This document shows positions 12,080-24,105 of a stretch of DNA of 64,000 nt, in pieces (position 1 is the first letter of the stretch; every line of letters starts with the position of its first letter). Source of the stretch: Hermodice carunculata (lineage: Eukaryota > Annelida > Polychaeta > Eunicida > Amphinomidae); NCBI GenBank assembly GCA_964020975.1, contig CAXHWN010002692.1, forward strand, positions 41,201-105,200. Reading direction: 5' to 3'. Under the pieces are notes generated by a model, which was given only the letters and a program-made list of their open reading frames with translations, did not search any database and had not been told where the DNA came from. A program made the position numbers and the translations under genes.

Positions 12080-14288
12080 AGGGCTGTTGTGGCTCCAGGG
12101 GGTTAATTGTTTGGCAAGCACCTGAAAACCCAAACTGTCCCTTTGTTTTAGAGCTGGTGACAGTGGTAACAGCTGGACGGCTGTGTTCACAGCTGTGCAT
12201 GGCTGTCAGGCCAGCATTATGAGGGAGGGGCCAGTATTTCACAATTGCATGTGAACTTACATGGTTTAGTCACTGTTTATGTAATTTTGAATTTTTGAGT
12301 TTTCCCCAAATGTCAAGCCATTCTCTAAAATTTTTAAATACAAAATTGTGGATGGACCGAGTTTTATGGTGGAGACATATTTACACATATCATTTTTCCT
12401 GGTCTTTCATTGTTGTAGTTCTGTTGAAGTTGAATCAAGTTTGTTTCCATGTGCAGTTGAAGGTATCAGTTGATAAGGCTCTGTCATCTCATGGGGAACA
12501 AGAACCATCCTATCTCAAATTTCAAAATACTTGTTTAGAGCTTTTTTGTGGCTGTAGTTGTGAACAAAAAAATCTAAATTTGTGATGTCCACGAAGTTGA
12601 TCAACTAAAATTTTTAAAAAGTATTATTGGCCAACCTAGTAGTAAACTGCCAAGGACATCTGGTTGTTAGATACCAATAGTATCAACCTAAGTAGAGACT
12701 TCAACTCTCCTGCTTTGTATAAAATGTCTCCTGCTTTTGTAAAGTTAAAAAAAAAAGAGCATTATTCCATCGGTGGCTGTAAAGTTGTATTGTTTTGCTG
12801 TGTTGATGTATTATATATGTGCAGAATGTGTCCATGATGGTGCCTAAAATGGTTCAAAATGCAGGAAATGAAGGTGCAAATTTCAATTTTTCCCTGGGGA
12901 AGCATGCCTCCCATAACCCCCTAGCTATGTTTCGCCCCTTCAGTGCTCGCCCTCCCCCTTTTCAGTACCTGCAGGAGGGAGATCTGCCACTGTTCCCACT
13001 GGCTACCTTGGAGAATCTGCCTATGGCTGTCCCAATGCCCTGAACACACTATACACATGACAATAGCAGATATTTTCCTAAAATAAAATCAGTCAGTAAA
13101 CGTCCATAATACGTGTTGGAACAAACTAACTTGGGCTTCAGATCCAAAATGATGTAATATGTCAGAGAAAATAATGAGACTTTTGTCCATGGTACATAAG
13201 ATAGTACAAGACCTTCATATCAGCAGCTTTGGCGAACACCATCATATACATCATGTATTGTCATATGATGTGCTCCCACAGAAAATAAAACCCTGCTTCC
13301 AAACTGGACAGCTCATACACATGGAAATTGAGAGGTTCATCCACATATCAAAAACAAAAACAAAAAAATCGGTCACCTTCTTCAATTAAATCTTCAAAAA
13401 ATTATTTCCTTTAACAAATCCCATATCTCTTTACTATCATTATTATTACTGTCAGTGTCAGGTCTGACAAACCAGTAAGCATTTCAACAATTTTTGTTGC
13501 AGCTTTAGCTGATGTGAGAACACATTATGTACCAACCTGAAAGTTAAAATCATTATTGTTTATCTAAGAAATTTGTATTACATAATGTGAACACTGCCCC
13601 TGTGTCACTCCTGGCTGGTTATTTATTTATGTAGCCATCATCCCTCAGCTGCAGAACTACAACATTTCCAAGGATCCAAAGAGAGTAATTAGCTGACCTG
13701 ATGTTAAAACAGCTAGTGGCAAAATCAGGTTTCCTCCATGCATCTTACCAACAGGAGACTACATCTGTATAGTTATACAGGTAATCCAGGTTTTACTGTA
13801 ATCCCATCCATGGGTAGTCTGTGCACCCATTGGAATAACCGCTCATATAAAGCCATAATTTTCCTGGAATGGACCCAAAATGAAACTATTAACAGTCCCA
13901 ATTGCACTTGCAAGCAATGCCTCAGATGGAAGGGTGTCTATGGTTCAGGGGTACCAAGGTTTACTCTTATAAGTTATGAACGACTCTTTAAATTTCTTTA
14001 ATGCATGAATAATCATTTTAATTTTTGTGAGATCAGAAGATTACAATTTTTGTAGAAACACAATCATCATGCAAACTATTTTGTGTGCAACATGAAGGCG
14101 GCAAACTATAATTTTCCTATGCAATACGGTAAGAGATCTTGACCCTCACTCAGCCCACACAGGCATCATGAGCCTGTCAAGAGATTATAGGTATGTGAGC
14201 ATAGGCCACAGCACACAATAACTTGGATGTGAAGACTATGTACACTATGATACCAGCCATAAACTATGAACACCATTGGGATGTAAGG
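12080..14288. other. Unique stretch with a decayed dispersed repeat
   Basis: Mostly low-copy. At about 12880-12985 the string 'ccctggggaagcatgcctcc' followed by 'ccccctagctatgtttcgcc' and 'agtgctcgccc' resembles a GC-rich dispersed repeat; it happens to be open on the plus strand (12819-13043) but shows no family I recognise. No gene called. Confidence 0.5.
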
Positions 14289-14634
14289 TGTGGTTACTCA
14301 TCAAGAGAAACCATTGTTATTGCACACTGTAGATATCTTTAAGTGGCCATTGGTTAATGCTCTGGTTACTCATCAAGAGAAACCATTGTTATTGCACACT
14401 GTAGATATCTTTAAATGGCCATTGGTTAATGCTCTGGTTACTCATCAAGAGAAACCATTGTTATATCTTAAAGTGTCCATTGGTTAATGCTCTGGTTTAT
14501 CATCAACAGAAACCATTGCTATTCTGCACTGTAGGTATCTTTATGTAGCCATTGGTTAATGCTCTGGTTACTCATCAAGAGAAACCATTGTTATTCAGCA
14601 CTGTAGATATTTTAAGTGGCCATTGGTTAACAGT
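14289..14634. repeat. Minisatellite, 72-bp unit, 5 copies
   Basis: Unit: GGTTACTCATCAAGAGAAAC, CATTGTTATTGCACACTGTA, GATATCTTTAAGTGGCCATT, then GGTTAATGCTCT. The third copy lacks about 20 bp (TTATTGCACACTGTAGATAT region), which ends the frame shared by the first copies. Confidence 0.95.
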
Positions 14635-14659
14635 GTTTACTCAGAGCCAGGGATAGCTA

Positions 14660-14871
14660 TTAACTCTTGCAGTGCAATTCACAACAAAAGTTGTGCTCAT
14701 ATAAAACACTATAAAGATTTTAGATTCAAATTCCTTGCATAAAGATGTTTACTTGAAGTCAGCTGTTGATATTTCCAATGCAAAAGTCCAGGTCAACAGT
14801 TGGCTATGGCCCAAAGCACCTGCCAGAGATAAGCTGTTGACTGAGTCCAAAACTTGGCGCCAAGGAGTTAA
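14660..14871. mobile_element. TTAA MITE, hairpin subfamily, eroded copy
   Basis: Bounded by TTAA on both sides (14660-14663 and 14868-14871). The left end is TTAACTCTTGCAGTGCAATT and the inverted right end TTAACTCCTTGGCGCCAAG. The internal hallmark (aggtcaacag ... ctgttgactgagtccaaaa) is present but the central hairpin is partly eroded. Length 212 bp against 247 bp for intact copies. TTAA targets and CYCTT-type termini are typical of piggyBac-derived MITEs. Confidence 0.75.
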
Positions 14872-15368
14872 TTTCACTGTAAGCCAGGGTTGATGGGGTT
14901 AAAGAGGAAGGTAAAGGGTCACTCTTCATTTGCTGCCACACATCAATTGGCATTTACGGATCTGATTTATGAGACAGGTCTTTTATGGTGACTTGTGATG
15001 CAGATGCTACGGATAATCAACATTGTTATTTCTTTATGATGGAGGGTGGAGTGGGTGGGTGGGCACATTGCTGGTATGAAATGTGGTCAGACATCCTCTC
15101 CCCCCCCCCCCCCCTCAATCCATCAATAACAGGCCATCAGGGAAATAAATGTGGCCACTCAGCCAACCAGCTACTTAATTAACTTCACTTGGACCTAATT
15201 CCTGGCTGCCTCACTGGGGCCAAACATTCACCAGTGTACTGAGATCTCCAGGTGCAGCCCCCTATGGTACTGGGGGTGGGGGGGTGGGTTTGAACTCAGG
15301 AACAAGGGGCTGTTATTTCCTGGGAACAAGACACAGAGAATTATTGGGAGCACACAGCTGAACAGCAC
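14872..15368. other. Unique stretch with C and G tracts
   Basis: Contains a C tract at about 15101-15114 and G-rich runs near 15277-15290. No gene seen. Confidence 0.6.
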
Positions 15369-15510
15369 ATTCCTGGGCACAGGGAACAGGATCCTGGTTC
15401 CTGGGCACAGGGAACAGTGATCCTGGCTCCTGGGCACAGGGAACAGTGATCCTGGTTCCTGGGCACAGGGAACAGTGATCCTGGTTCCTGGGCACAGGGA
15501 ACAGTGCACT
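15369..15510. repeat. Minisatellite, 29-bp unit, about 5 copies
   Basis: Unit GGGCACAGGGAACAGTGATC followed by CTGGTTCCT. A similar 'gcacaggga' core recurs in the unrelated array at 35286-35428. Confidence 0.92.
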
Positions 15511-16987
15511 GATTAAAACACCCAGGAACCAGCACCAGGGAATCCCCCCTGTCCCCCCCCCCCCAGCCCATACTGCAAGCATGGCTTGTCATGTTGCGTT
15601 GAACTGACATAATATAGGTCACAAGCAAGGCATGAAACATAATCATTGCTGAAATTAATGTGGTAAATGCTGACTTTTTTCATATATGAAAGGCTGGTTG
15701 ACCGGAAGCTTAACACACAGTGTTAAAACATTCTCAGGCATAGCTAACATGCACAGATACAAACACAGACAGACAGAGTTCGGCTACACAGGTGTATTCT
15801 ACGAAAACAGACACAAGCCCAATAAGGAGAGAAAATATGACAACACTCTCACTGCACATCGGTGAATAAAATGTTTTGCTGTCATTGTAAAAAATCCTTT
15901 CATAAAGTCGGCTTTTTCTTCCATCAAGATTGTTTTATAATGTTTGCCTGAATATCATATAAAACAAAATATATAAAACTTTCAGAATCACCCATATAAT
16001 ATCTCCATTTTAGGCTCATAATGCATCAGTACTTGCAGCATAACTTAAACTTTGAACAATATTTAGACGAGACTTCTCTCATCCAATAAAAAAAAACCAA
16101 TACTTGGGGTCCTTACTTGTCTCTTAAATCCCCCACCCCCTCAGCCAATCAAGCACGTTTAATTCTTGGGCTCTCTAAGGGGCCTCTCCAGAGGAGGTCC
16201 CTGCAGCCTCTCATCCAATCAAGCTCAATACTTCAGGTTCTGGCCCCACCCAACCGCATCCCCTGCCCAAATGAGGGTCTAGCTTGCCCTTGGCCGACCA
16301 AACAAGTGGAATACTTATGGCCAGAATTTCTGCATATACCCTGAAAATTGTAGGCTAGAGAATAGGGTTAAGCTGGGCAAAGGACAAATGGCAAAGTTAG
16401 CTAATAATGCTATTTTTTTACCATTGACCTTGGCAATTGTGTGATTATGGTCATATTGGAAGGCCCTTATATGACAGGTACAGGTAGATGGCACAATGAT
16501 CATGGTTCACATACCCAACATCAATCCAGCAGTTTCTTGTAGCCCTTTCTGGTCCAACTTCCCAAAAGTTGCCAGATGTAAAATGTCCTTTACTTCAATG
16601 TGTTTGCTTAGACATTTCTAATAAGAACATTTTAACTGAGAATTGCCAATGAACCCAGTCACTGTGCAGGTTAGCAGTGTCTCTTTCTCCTATGTCTGAA
16701 GTTTATCCTGAATGGGTTCTCCTACATGGGTATGAAGGATAAGGTTTTAATTGTAATCTTTCATTTGATTTGTCATTCATTTATTTCAAGTAGTAGACAA
16801 ACCAATGAGAGGCCATGGTGCATTTAATAAAATACTGACTCCTCCCACTTTCAAAATGGAGTTGTTTTCAAACTTATCTCTCAGATCGAACTTCAATTTG
16901 GTGCGTATTTGCCCTTTTCAGACAGAGGATTCTCCAAAAAAATTTCTGGGGTTTTTGAGGAAGGAAAGTAGGCAGCAGGACACCTAA
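15511..16987. other. Mostly unique stretch, weak old repeats
   Basis: About 16080-16330 shows three weak copies of 'catccaatcaag...caatacttggggtc', probably an old minisatellite. Elsewhere nothing recognisable. Confidence 0.5.
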
Positions 16988-16988
16988 A

Positions 16989-17312
16989 GGATACAATGTA
17001 TACAGTGGAACCTGCCTGGATACAATGTATACAGTGGAACCTGTCTGGATACAATGTATATAGTGGAACCTGCCTGGATACAATGTATACAGTGGAACCT
17101 GCCTGGATACAATGTATACAGTGGAACCTGCCTAGATACAATGTATACAGTGGAACCTGCCTGGATACAATGTATACAGTGGAACCTGCCTGGATACAAT
17201 GTATACAGTGGAACCTGTCTGGATACAATGTATACAGTGGAACCTGCCTGGATACAATGTATACAGTGGAACCTGCCTGGATACAATGTATACAGTGGAA
17301 CCTGCCTGGAGA
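16989..17312. repeat. Minisatellite, 29-bp unit, 11 copies
   Basis: Very uniform copies of GGATACAATGTATACAGTGG AACCTGCCT (29 bp), differing at one or two positions (TGCCTGG/TGTCTGG, TATACAG/TATATAG). The core TATACAGTGGAACCTG resembles the end of a TA-flanked CAGTGG-type MITE, and the array runs directly into 'gagagaccagcacagggagg', which continues that terminus. Confidence 0.97.
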
Positions 17313-18173
17313 GACCAGCACAGGGAGGACCAAAATGAGGTCTGTCAGGACAGTGGACCTACACTCTTCATACAAGCCACTCATTTCATAATCCCCATCA
17401 CTTTTTTTAAATTTTCAACATTGGTTGAATTTAAGTGCCAGTTGCATATTGACATTCCATAATAAAGAGCTGCACTCAAAAACAAACAATATTTTCAACA
17501 GTAGGTGGATTTTGTTTTGGTTGGTGATGTGAGAATGAGATGTATATCTACTCGGCAGGGCCTTGCTCAAAATGATATGGACACACTGTAACTGCTTGTA
17601 ATGTAAGGCCAAGATCTTGGACCTTGATGGCCATTATGAACACTTTTAACTTCCCTCTTTGGTGCCCAGTGTGCATACCACAATTTACTGAAAGTCTACT
17701 AATGTCCAGACAAAAAACACAAACATCATCTGGCCTGAGACAGGGCTTTAAATGGCTTTGCGTATCTCCTTTTGCAACGAGTTGAACTGGAATGAGAAGC
17801 AGTTAATTTAGCTAATCATGTGATGTGGACACTTGCCAGGAAAGAACTGTGGTTTCAACAAAACACACAAAACTCTAACAATCTTAAGAACAATCCAAGG
17901 TAACAAACTCCACCAAAAATTAATTTTAATTAAAATAACCTGGCCAATTTTGTGTGAATGTGTATGTGCAGAATTCTTTCAACTGTACACGTCAAGGTAT
18001 CTACGTCCTTGATGGTTGTCTCAGTCACTTTCCTTGATATTTTTGTTCCCAGTACATGATGAGAGGCATCAAGAGATGAGAACTTTATGGCTTGACCTCC
18101 AGAGAGCTCAACAATAAAGATAGCCATGCCTCGCTTCACACCTGTTCACGTTCCCAGGGTGCAACTACCATTG
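17313..18173. other. Unique non-coding stretch
   Basis: AT-rich low-copy DNA. A minus-strand open frame at 17930-18139 lacks good splice sites and is not called. Confidence 0.5.
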
Positions 18174-18412
18174 TTAACCCTTGAAGTGCTAATCATGGCT
18201 ATAGTCATTTTCTCATTACCGTTAAACGTACAATGATTAAAAGATTCAAATTCCTCATGAAAATACCTTTCATTCAAATACCAGCAAGCCTAGTCTGAAG
18301 CAAAAAGTAGTCTTAGTCAATAGCTTTCCTTGGGGCACTTTGCGCACATTGCATGCAAAGTGCCCCAAGGAAAGCTGTTGACTCAGTCTTAATTCAGCAC
18401 TTTAAGGCTTAG
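18174..18412. mobile_element. TTAA MITE, hairpin subfamily
   Basis: The left end TTAACCCTTGAAGTGCTAAT has TTAA at 18174-18177. The right end is degraded (cagcactttaaggctta). The central hairpin is strong: left arm CAATAGCTTTCCTTGGGGCA, right arm TGCCCCAAGGAAAGCTGTTG, extended by CTTTGC/GCAAAG. The arm sequence differs from that of the 45960 and 59122 copies, yet still pairs. Confidence 0.8.
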
Positions 18413-19171
18413 TTAGTACCTGAAGAGACTCAACGGTCAACATACACATGTGTGGCTGGGCCCTTAATTATGGCCACAATACTACAAAGACCGTGCACCA
18501 GTATTCAATATCAAGCATTCCATTTTTCTGAAGGTACTTCAAGAGACCAGAACCCTGTAACAGATTGTACCATCCTTGAAGATAAGCCTAATGTTAACAC
18601 GGAGTTCTACGCCACGTATGATGGTAACTACAAGGTTCTGAATATGTCACAATAACACTAAGGTGGTGACTGTCTCATGGCCAAAAGCCTTCTAAACTGA
18701 AGCCTGTCTCATGGCTTTGGCTTTGGAATTTTATAAATAAAAACAATTGTATTTAAAGAATAGTAATGTGTCCAAGATTTTGTACCCCACTAAACAATGA
18801 ATTTAAAGTTTTCTGTGACAGATCTGAAATGCATGGCCCACATTTGAGGGGAACTACCCAAAGTATATCCACATGCATGGCAAGGTAGTGAAAACATACT
18901 TCAAACATGTTTATATTATGTGTGTGGAAAGAAGTGCATGTGACATGATTTGAACATAACAACTTACCGTTACTTCTAAACAGACCTGGTTACATACAGG
19001 GCCTGTTACCCATCAAACCATTAAAAGCCTGCACATAAGAGCTTGCCCTCACTTCTAAGTAGACCTGGTGACATACATGCAGGGTTACCTGTCAAGAAGC
19101 AATTCCAGATCTGTGGGGATGTGCCCAGATCAGTGGGTATATTGTAGGGTCAGGCAGTCAAACCAGAATTA
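18413..19171. other. Unique non-coding stretch
   Basis: Includes two weak copies of 'cttctaaacagacctggttacatacagg' at 18972-19085. A short plus-strand open frame at 18452-18655 is not supported as an exon. Confidence 0.5.
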
Positions 19172-19742
19172 AACTCCTTTTGTGGGTATTACCCTCATGT
19201 TATCTCACCTAAACACGGTCTATTTTGTAGGTATTGTCTCTCATTGCCTAACCTGTTTATACAGTGGTCTCCCTCTTATAAGGCCCCTCTCACCAGAGGC
19301 CACCCTTCTTGAAAGGCCAGCATTCTTGTGCAGAAAGTATGGTATTTCCATTGTATTCTCCCTCTCAAGAGAGGCCACCCCTCTTATAAGGCCACTTTTT
19401 GGCTGCATTTGAGGTGGCCTTATAAGAGGGGAACCACTGTAGTCTATTTTGTGGGTAATACCCTGATGTTGCCTCACCTGTTTATAGTCTATTTTGTGGG
19501 TAGTACCCTTATGTTTTTTTTTGGGGGGGGGGTTGGTTGTTTGTTTGTTTTTTGTTTTGTTTTTGTTTTTACCCTTATGTTGCCTCACCTGTTTATAGTT
19601 CATTTTGCGGGTATTGCCCTCATGTTGTATCACCAGTTTGTAGTCTATTTTGTGGGTATTACCCTCATTTTGTCTCACCTGTTTATAGTCTATTTTGTGG
19701 GTATTGCCCTCATGTTGTCCGACCTGTTTATAGCTTATTTAG
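19172..19742. repeat. Minisatellite, 45-bp unit, interrupted by a MITE
   Basis: Copies of GTCTATTTTGTGGGTATTAC, CCTCATGTTGTCTCACCTGT and TTATA. The array is split by a TA-type MITE (19262-19439) and by a G/T-rich tract at 19515-19571 that separates ACCCTTATG from a second ACCCTTATG. Confidence 0.92.
19262..19439. mobile_element. 178-bp TA-flanked MITE (pogo/mariner-like)
   Basis: Terminal inverted repeats CAGTGGTCTCCCTCTTATAA and the inverted right end CAGTGGTTCCCCTCTTATAA, followed on both sides by GGCC. Flanked by TA at 19260-19261 and 19440-19441. The empty site is visible in neighbouring array units as CCTGTTTATAGTCTATTTTG, so insertion with TA duplication is directly readable. TA targets and CAGTGG-type ends are typical of Tc1/mariner-pogo-Tigger MITEs. 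No transposase is present. Confidence 0.92.
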
Positions 19743-21228
19743 GGGTAGTGACTGCATGCATGACTACCATGTACACATACACTGTATGTCTGAGCATGTC
19801 AAAGAGCTATTTAACCCCATTGTTCTGAACTCACTTTTTGTGAATCAAAATTTAAATCAAGTCCTATTTAGCTATTACTATGTAAAGCAAACAGAATTAT
19901 GTAAGCTGTATGTGGTACATATCATATTATATGTAGCCATTTTGTGACTCAGCCAATAGAAAATATTTCTGGGATTTGAAATGAACAAGTTTGCCAGGGT
20001 GTAACGGGTACACCTGGTTTGTAGCTAGTGTACATGTACATGGAAGATTCCATCTGGCTAACAAGGTAGCTTACCATCATGTGTCCATGGTTACTGTAAA
20101 CAATTGTGCAAATAGCTCCTTCATATCAAGAACATTATGTAATGTCCTTGTTAATATCATAGATGCTTGAGGATCTACATTTATACAATGTATCATTTAT
20201 GGTCACTGGGATGAGATACCTTTAGGCACTTCCATTTTCAATGTAAAATAACATTCATCAAGAGTCAGTAATATCCAGAAGTTGTTCATTCTGACAAATC
20301 TAAGCTGAGGTAAAGTGTTTGCACTGCTGCTGTGAGGTCAAAGGTCAACTGATTATAATCCATTTACATGTACTGACCTAAAGCTACTGCATACTTTGTT
20401 TTTAATTGCTCGCCTAATTAGCTTAACCCAATTAATACTTGTGTCTAGTTGTTCACCTAAATAATATATAAATTGTTGCCAATTGCCCACCTGCATGATT
20501 GATACGTTGTTTCCAATTGCTCACCTGATATGTGTTTATAATGGATACAAAATTGCAGGTGACACTCTCCAAATTCATTCCTCACATTTGCTACTCTCTT
20601 TATGTATATATGAGTTAAACATTTTAAACAATACATATTTATTTGACAACATATACACACCCCATTGTAACTGCCTGTGCTGCTTTACTTGCAGTCTTTT
20701 TTCCCTGTCACTTTGACCCCTGTCAAGATACCCTGATGCTGGTAGCTGTTCTAGTGGCAGGTCATAAATGCTGTGTCTGACAATGGCATTGCTGAGGTGG
20801 ATACAATACATATTTGCAACATACACCATCACAATTGTAAACACCTGGAAATAGGCCCCGTGTGAGGGATTAAACACAATAAGATTAAAGTGCCAATAAA
20901 TTTGCCTTGTCCCTACAAATTTGCAGATTTCACATGTTACAGTAGACGGATCTGTCTGAGAGGTGCGTACAAGCTGCTGCTATATTCTAGGCACAGGTAC
21001 AACCTTCATTCATGTTGGCCGCCTGCTTAACACCAGCTCCTGTTTTACCCAGACGCACATCTCCCATGAGTCACTGCCACAGTCTCCATGGCGACCATAT
21101 TAAATAACTACTCCCAGAATCAATATATGCTAACTCAGAAGCATTGTGAGAGAGTGCTGACTGTGGACGGTGGTAGGCCTGCTCCACGCTGTAACAAGCC
21201 ATGTTGTTGATGAATTATTTATCAGTCC
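19743..21228. other. Unique non-coding stretch
   Basis: AT-rich low-copy DNA with a loose 'ccaattgctcacct' repeat at 20440-20530. No supported gene. Confidence 0.55.
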
Positions 21229-21229
21229 T

Positions 21230-21237
21230 CCACACAC

Positions 21238-21284
<47 letters not shown>
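21230..21284. repeat. (CA)n microsatellite
   Basis: About 27 CA repeats with one CG interruption. Confidence 0.97.
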
Positions 21285-21285
<1 letters not shown>

Positions 21286-22020
21286 TGCCAAGGCAGGAAC
21301 ATCGAATGTAAATCCATTAACATTACCCTCACAAAACAGCACATGCATGGAATGACCCTATGTGAACATTCTGATAAAAGCTCAAACACATTTTATGGTC
21401 AAATATGATTTTTTTTGCATCATTTTATGGCATTTTAAGGCATTCTTGGTTATATTTAATGGGTAGCCTTCATCTGCATCTGACTTTAATTTCAATTTTC
21501 TAAACGCCCTGGGACCAAATTAGGAAGCATAAAATAATTGCTGCGGGGTCTCAGCTAATTCCAACATTGAAAAAATGCCCCATTGCTTCTTTTTTTCAGT
21601 CAAAATATCTATGATTATGGTATATGAATTAAAGGTACGCCATTACTCTGTAGTTTGTGTTGGTTATCCAAAGCATGCTGGATCAGGTACAGGGCACCTC
21701 ATACTTGCAAACCCTACCGGTTATGGATTACTTTACTGTTCTACCACCCTGCTTTTCAAAGCTTTCCTTCCACTTTTCACCAAAAAAAAAAAAAAAATAC
21801 AGCCTAAAGTTAATTTGAAGCTTCAAATGCATATTTTTAGGGCCTTTTCCATTTTCCATGGGTCACGGACTCAGGACCCAACATAATGCCATCTCTTCAG
21901 TAACTAGGTCAGGCAAATGGTGTCACAGAGTTGCATCTGGGCTAATTCCTGACCATGGAACCCTCGCCGGCTGACCAATAAAAGCAGCAAATAGCAGCCA
22001 TATTTGATGACAGAAAGTAA
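21285..22020. other. Unique non-coding stretch
   Basis: Contains an A tract at about 21781-21796. No gene seen. Confidence 0.55.
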
Positions 22021-22236
22021 TTAACCCTTTCCCCCTTGAATTAAGACTGGCATGAGTAGGGCACCTACTACCCACCATGCCAAAGAAAGCTGTTGACCTG
22101 GGGCATGTGATCTTGATAGGTCTCATCCACAATTCTCAAACTGTTTTTCATTACGGTTGAAATTACCTGGAAACACTGATGAAGACGGCATTTGACCAGC
22201 AGCTGGTTTTGGCCAGTTTAAGGGGGAAAGGGTTAA
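22021..22236. mobile_element. TTAA MITE, second subfamily
   Basis: Perfect 17-bp terminal inverted repeats TTAACCCTTTCCCCCTT at both ends including TTAA at 22021-22024 and 22233-22236. The interior has 'aaagaaagctgttgacctgg' and 'ggcatttgaccagca', as in the copies at 28675 and 47949. 216 bp, no coding capacity. Probably piggyBac-derived by target and terminus. Confidence 0.88.
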
Positions 22237-22239
22237 GAA

Positions 22240-22622
22240 GGGAGGCTGTAGTTTTAGGTAGTTCACATTTCTTGCCTGTAGTTTTAGGTAGTTCCAGCGT
22301 TTCGGTTAACCCCCAAATGGGGGTATATTACCCTTTCAAATCATGAAATAACTCCTCAGAAAAATTCAGAAGGTCCCAACTTCCTATATTTTCTTCGTTA
22401 ATTTTGCAAAAATATGGCTAAAAATTTGACTCTCTTTCAGGTTGGGACCCTCTGAAAAAATTCCTAATGGAAACACGAAGTTCACATTTCTTTCCTGTAG
22501 TTTTAGGTAGTTCACATTTCTTTCTTGTAGTTTTAGGTAGTTCACATTTCTTGCCTGTAGTTTTATGTAGTTCACATTTCTTTCCTGTAGTTTTAGGTAG
22601 TTCAAATTTCTTGCCTGCAGTT
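22240..22622. repeat. Minisatellite, 30-bp unit, split by an insertion
   Basis: About seven copies of GTTCACATTTCTTTCCTGTA GTTTTAGGTA. Two copies lie left and about five right of an inserted 184-bp element (22295-22478). Confidence 0.92.
22295..22478. mobile_element. 184-bp insertion in minisatellite
   Basis: Interrupts the 30-bp array exactly at AGTTC, which appears on both sides (22290-22294 and 22479-22483) and looks like a 5-bp target-site duplication. Its ends are imperfect inverted repeats (CAGCGTTTCGGTTA against TCGTGTTTCCATTA), and internally 'agaaggtcccaacttcc' is inverted as 'ggttgggaccctct'. Superfamily unclear. Confidence 0.75.
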
Positions 22623-23672
22623 TTAACCTTTTTGATAAATAAATTCATAGGAAAGTGTGGCACATCCTTCCAAAAGTTGGCTACAAAGTGCCACCAGATT
22701 GCACCCCTCAAGGCCATAACTTTAAAAAATCTTCTACCCTATGAAGTGGCTCATCTCCTTTCCAAACCCTCCGGCTCAGTCACAAGCACAGACCCTACTA
22801 CTGTTCATTTCCGAAATGTAGGGAGGTGTGGGACCTCGTTGTCCACAACACAATATTTGTCCAGAGGACACTTGAGAAATGAAAGGTTATTACCTTGGAA
22901 TATCAGAGATCATTTCTATGTTTTCATGATTTGAAAGTGGTTACATAGATGTTGTGGCAAAAGTAACGATATGATATTGACAGGCAGGGTTTAGCTTAGT
23001 TCTGTTGATATTGCAGCAATAGTAACAATATTGACAGGCAAGGTCTAGCTCTGCTGAGTTATCAGTCAAGCTGAACCATCAGCTGTGTGCTGTTCTGCTG
23101 CAGTGATTGAGTTTGTGATTTGTAGTCCTTTAGTCCTGCCACGTCACAATGAAACTCAAAACTATTTGGAGTCTATTCACTTTTATCTGAAGGAATTTTT
23201 TATCTACATGGTGAAAAATAACAGGCTGGCACCAGTTCCAGGCAAACTTTTGCACTATCTTCTAATGTCAATTGTCAGTGGTAAAATATGCAACTTACAT
23301 TGCATTGGTGCCAAACTCGAGAAGACATGATTGGGTGTAAGAGGCAGGAGACTCGACCTTTCATGCTCTTTGTTTGCCAGGTGTCTTCTTGGGGACACAA
23401 TACGCGACAGCCTGCCCCAGATACAGGGCATACAGATTAAAATATATTCCAAAAGTACAAAATATACAGGCTAACACATACAACTTCAATAGTATAATGC
23501 AGACAGATAAGTCTAAGTTAATTATTGATTTATCTATGTTTATTTATGAATGTTTTTACACTTAGGAAAGCAGATCAAAAATGTTTTGTAGGTGTCACTC
23601 TACCCTTATATTATTGTGTATTATTTTGTTGTATTTTGTAATACAGGCTGTAGGCCTAAAATTATGTAAATA
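22623..23672. other. Unique non-coding stretch
   Basis: Low-copy sequence with two similar short segments at 22965-23050 (agtaacgatat/agtaacaatat ... attgacaggca). No supported gene. Confidence 0.55.
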
Positions 23673-23674
23673 AA

Positions 23675-23676
<2 letters not shown>

Positions 23677-23720
<44 letters not shown>
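23677..23720. repeat. (AT)n microsatellite
   Basis: About 22 AT repeats following 'aaataaagac', which is reminiscent of the A-rich tail of a retroposed sequence, but no body was recognised. Confidence 0.95.
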
Positions 23721-23723
<3 letters not shown>

Positions 23724-24105
23724 CCTGCTGCCAAACGCAGCAAAATGGGGCTCATAGTTCACTGTTCATGGCCACAGGGTTTACTCCCTTATTGAAAAAC
23801 AAATAAATTTAACTTTTTTTTTAATCATGGAAATATCACTCACACTGTTCAAAATGTAAATGCAATGTGGAATGTATATGAAATATGTACATATATGACT
23901 ATGCTTGTCACAAATCATACACAATTTGTGACAATCATACATAAACACAAACTCTGGTGTTTCAATACAATAGCTTTCATATTTGATTGTGATCCCTGTG
24001 TACAAGATTCAAATACTGCACTATCCCAGTCAGCCCCCAAGTGACCAGAAAACTAAAGTGGGAGGAATGTCAGCTGTGACCACTGTGGCAAATTTCTTGT
24101 AAATA

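Noticed and set aside
12819-13043. Plus frame at 12.8-13.0 kb as a gene
   Set aside because: Its GC-rich part looks like a decayed dispersed repeat and there are no convincing exon borders.
17930-18139. 69-codon minus frame as an exon
   Set aside because: Composition looks protein-like, but the start codon would be GTG, no pyrimidine-rich acceptor precedes it and no family is recognised.
18452-18655. Plus frame followed by AATAAA as a terminal exon
   Set aside because: The only acceptor-like site (ccatttttctgaag) is weak and the residues match nothing I know.
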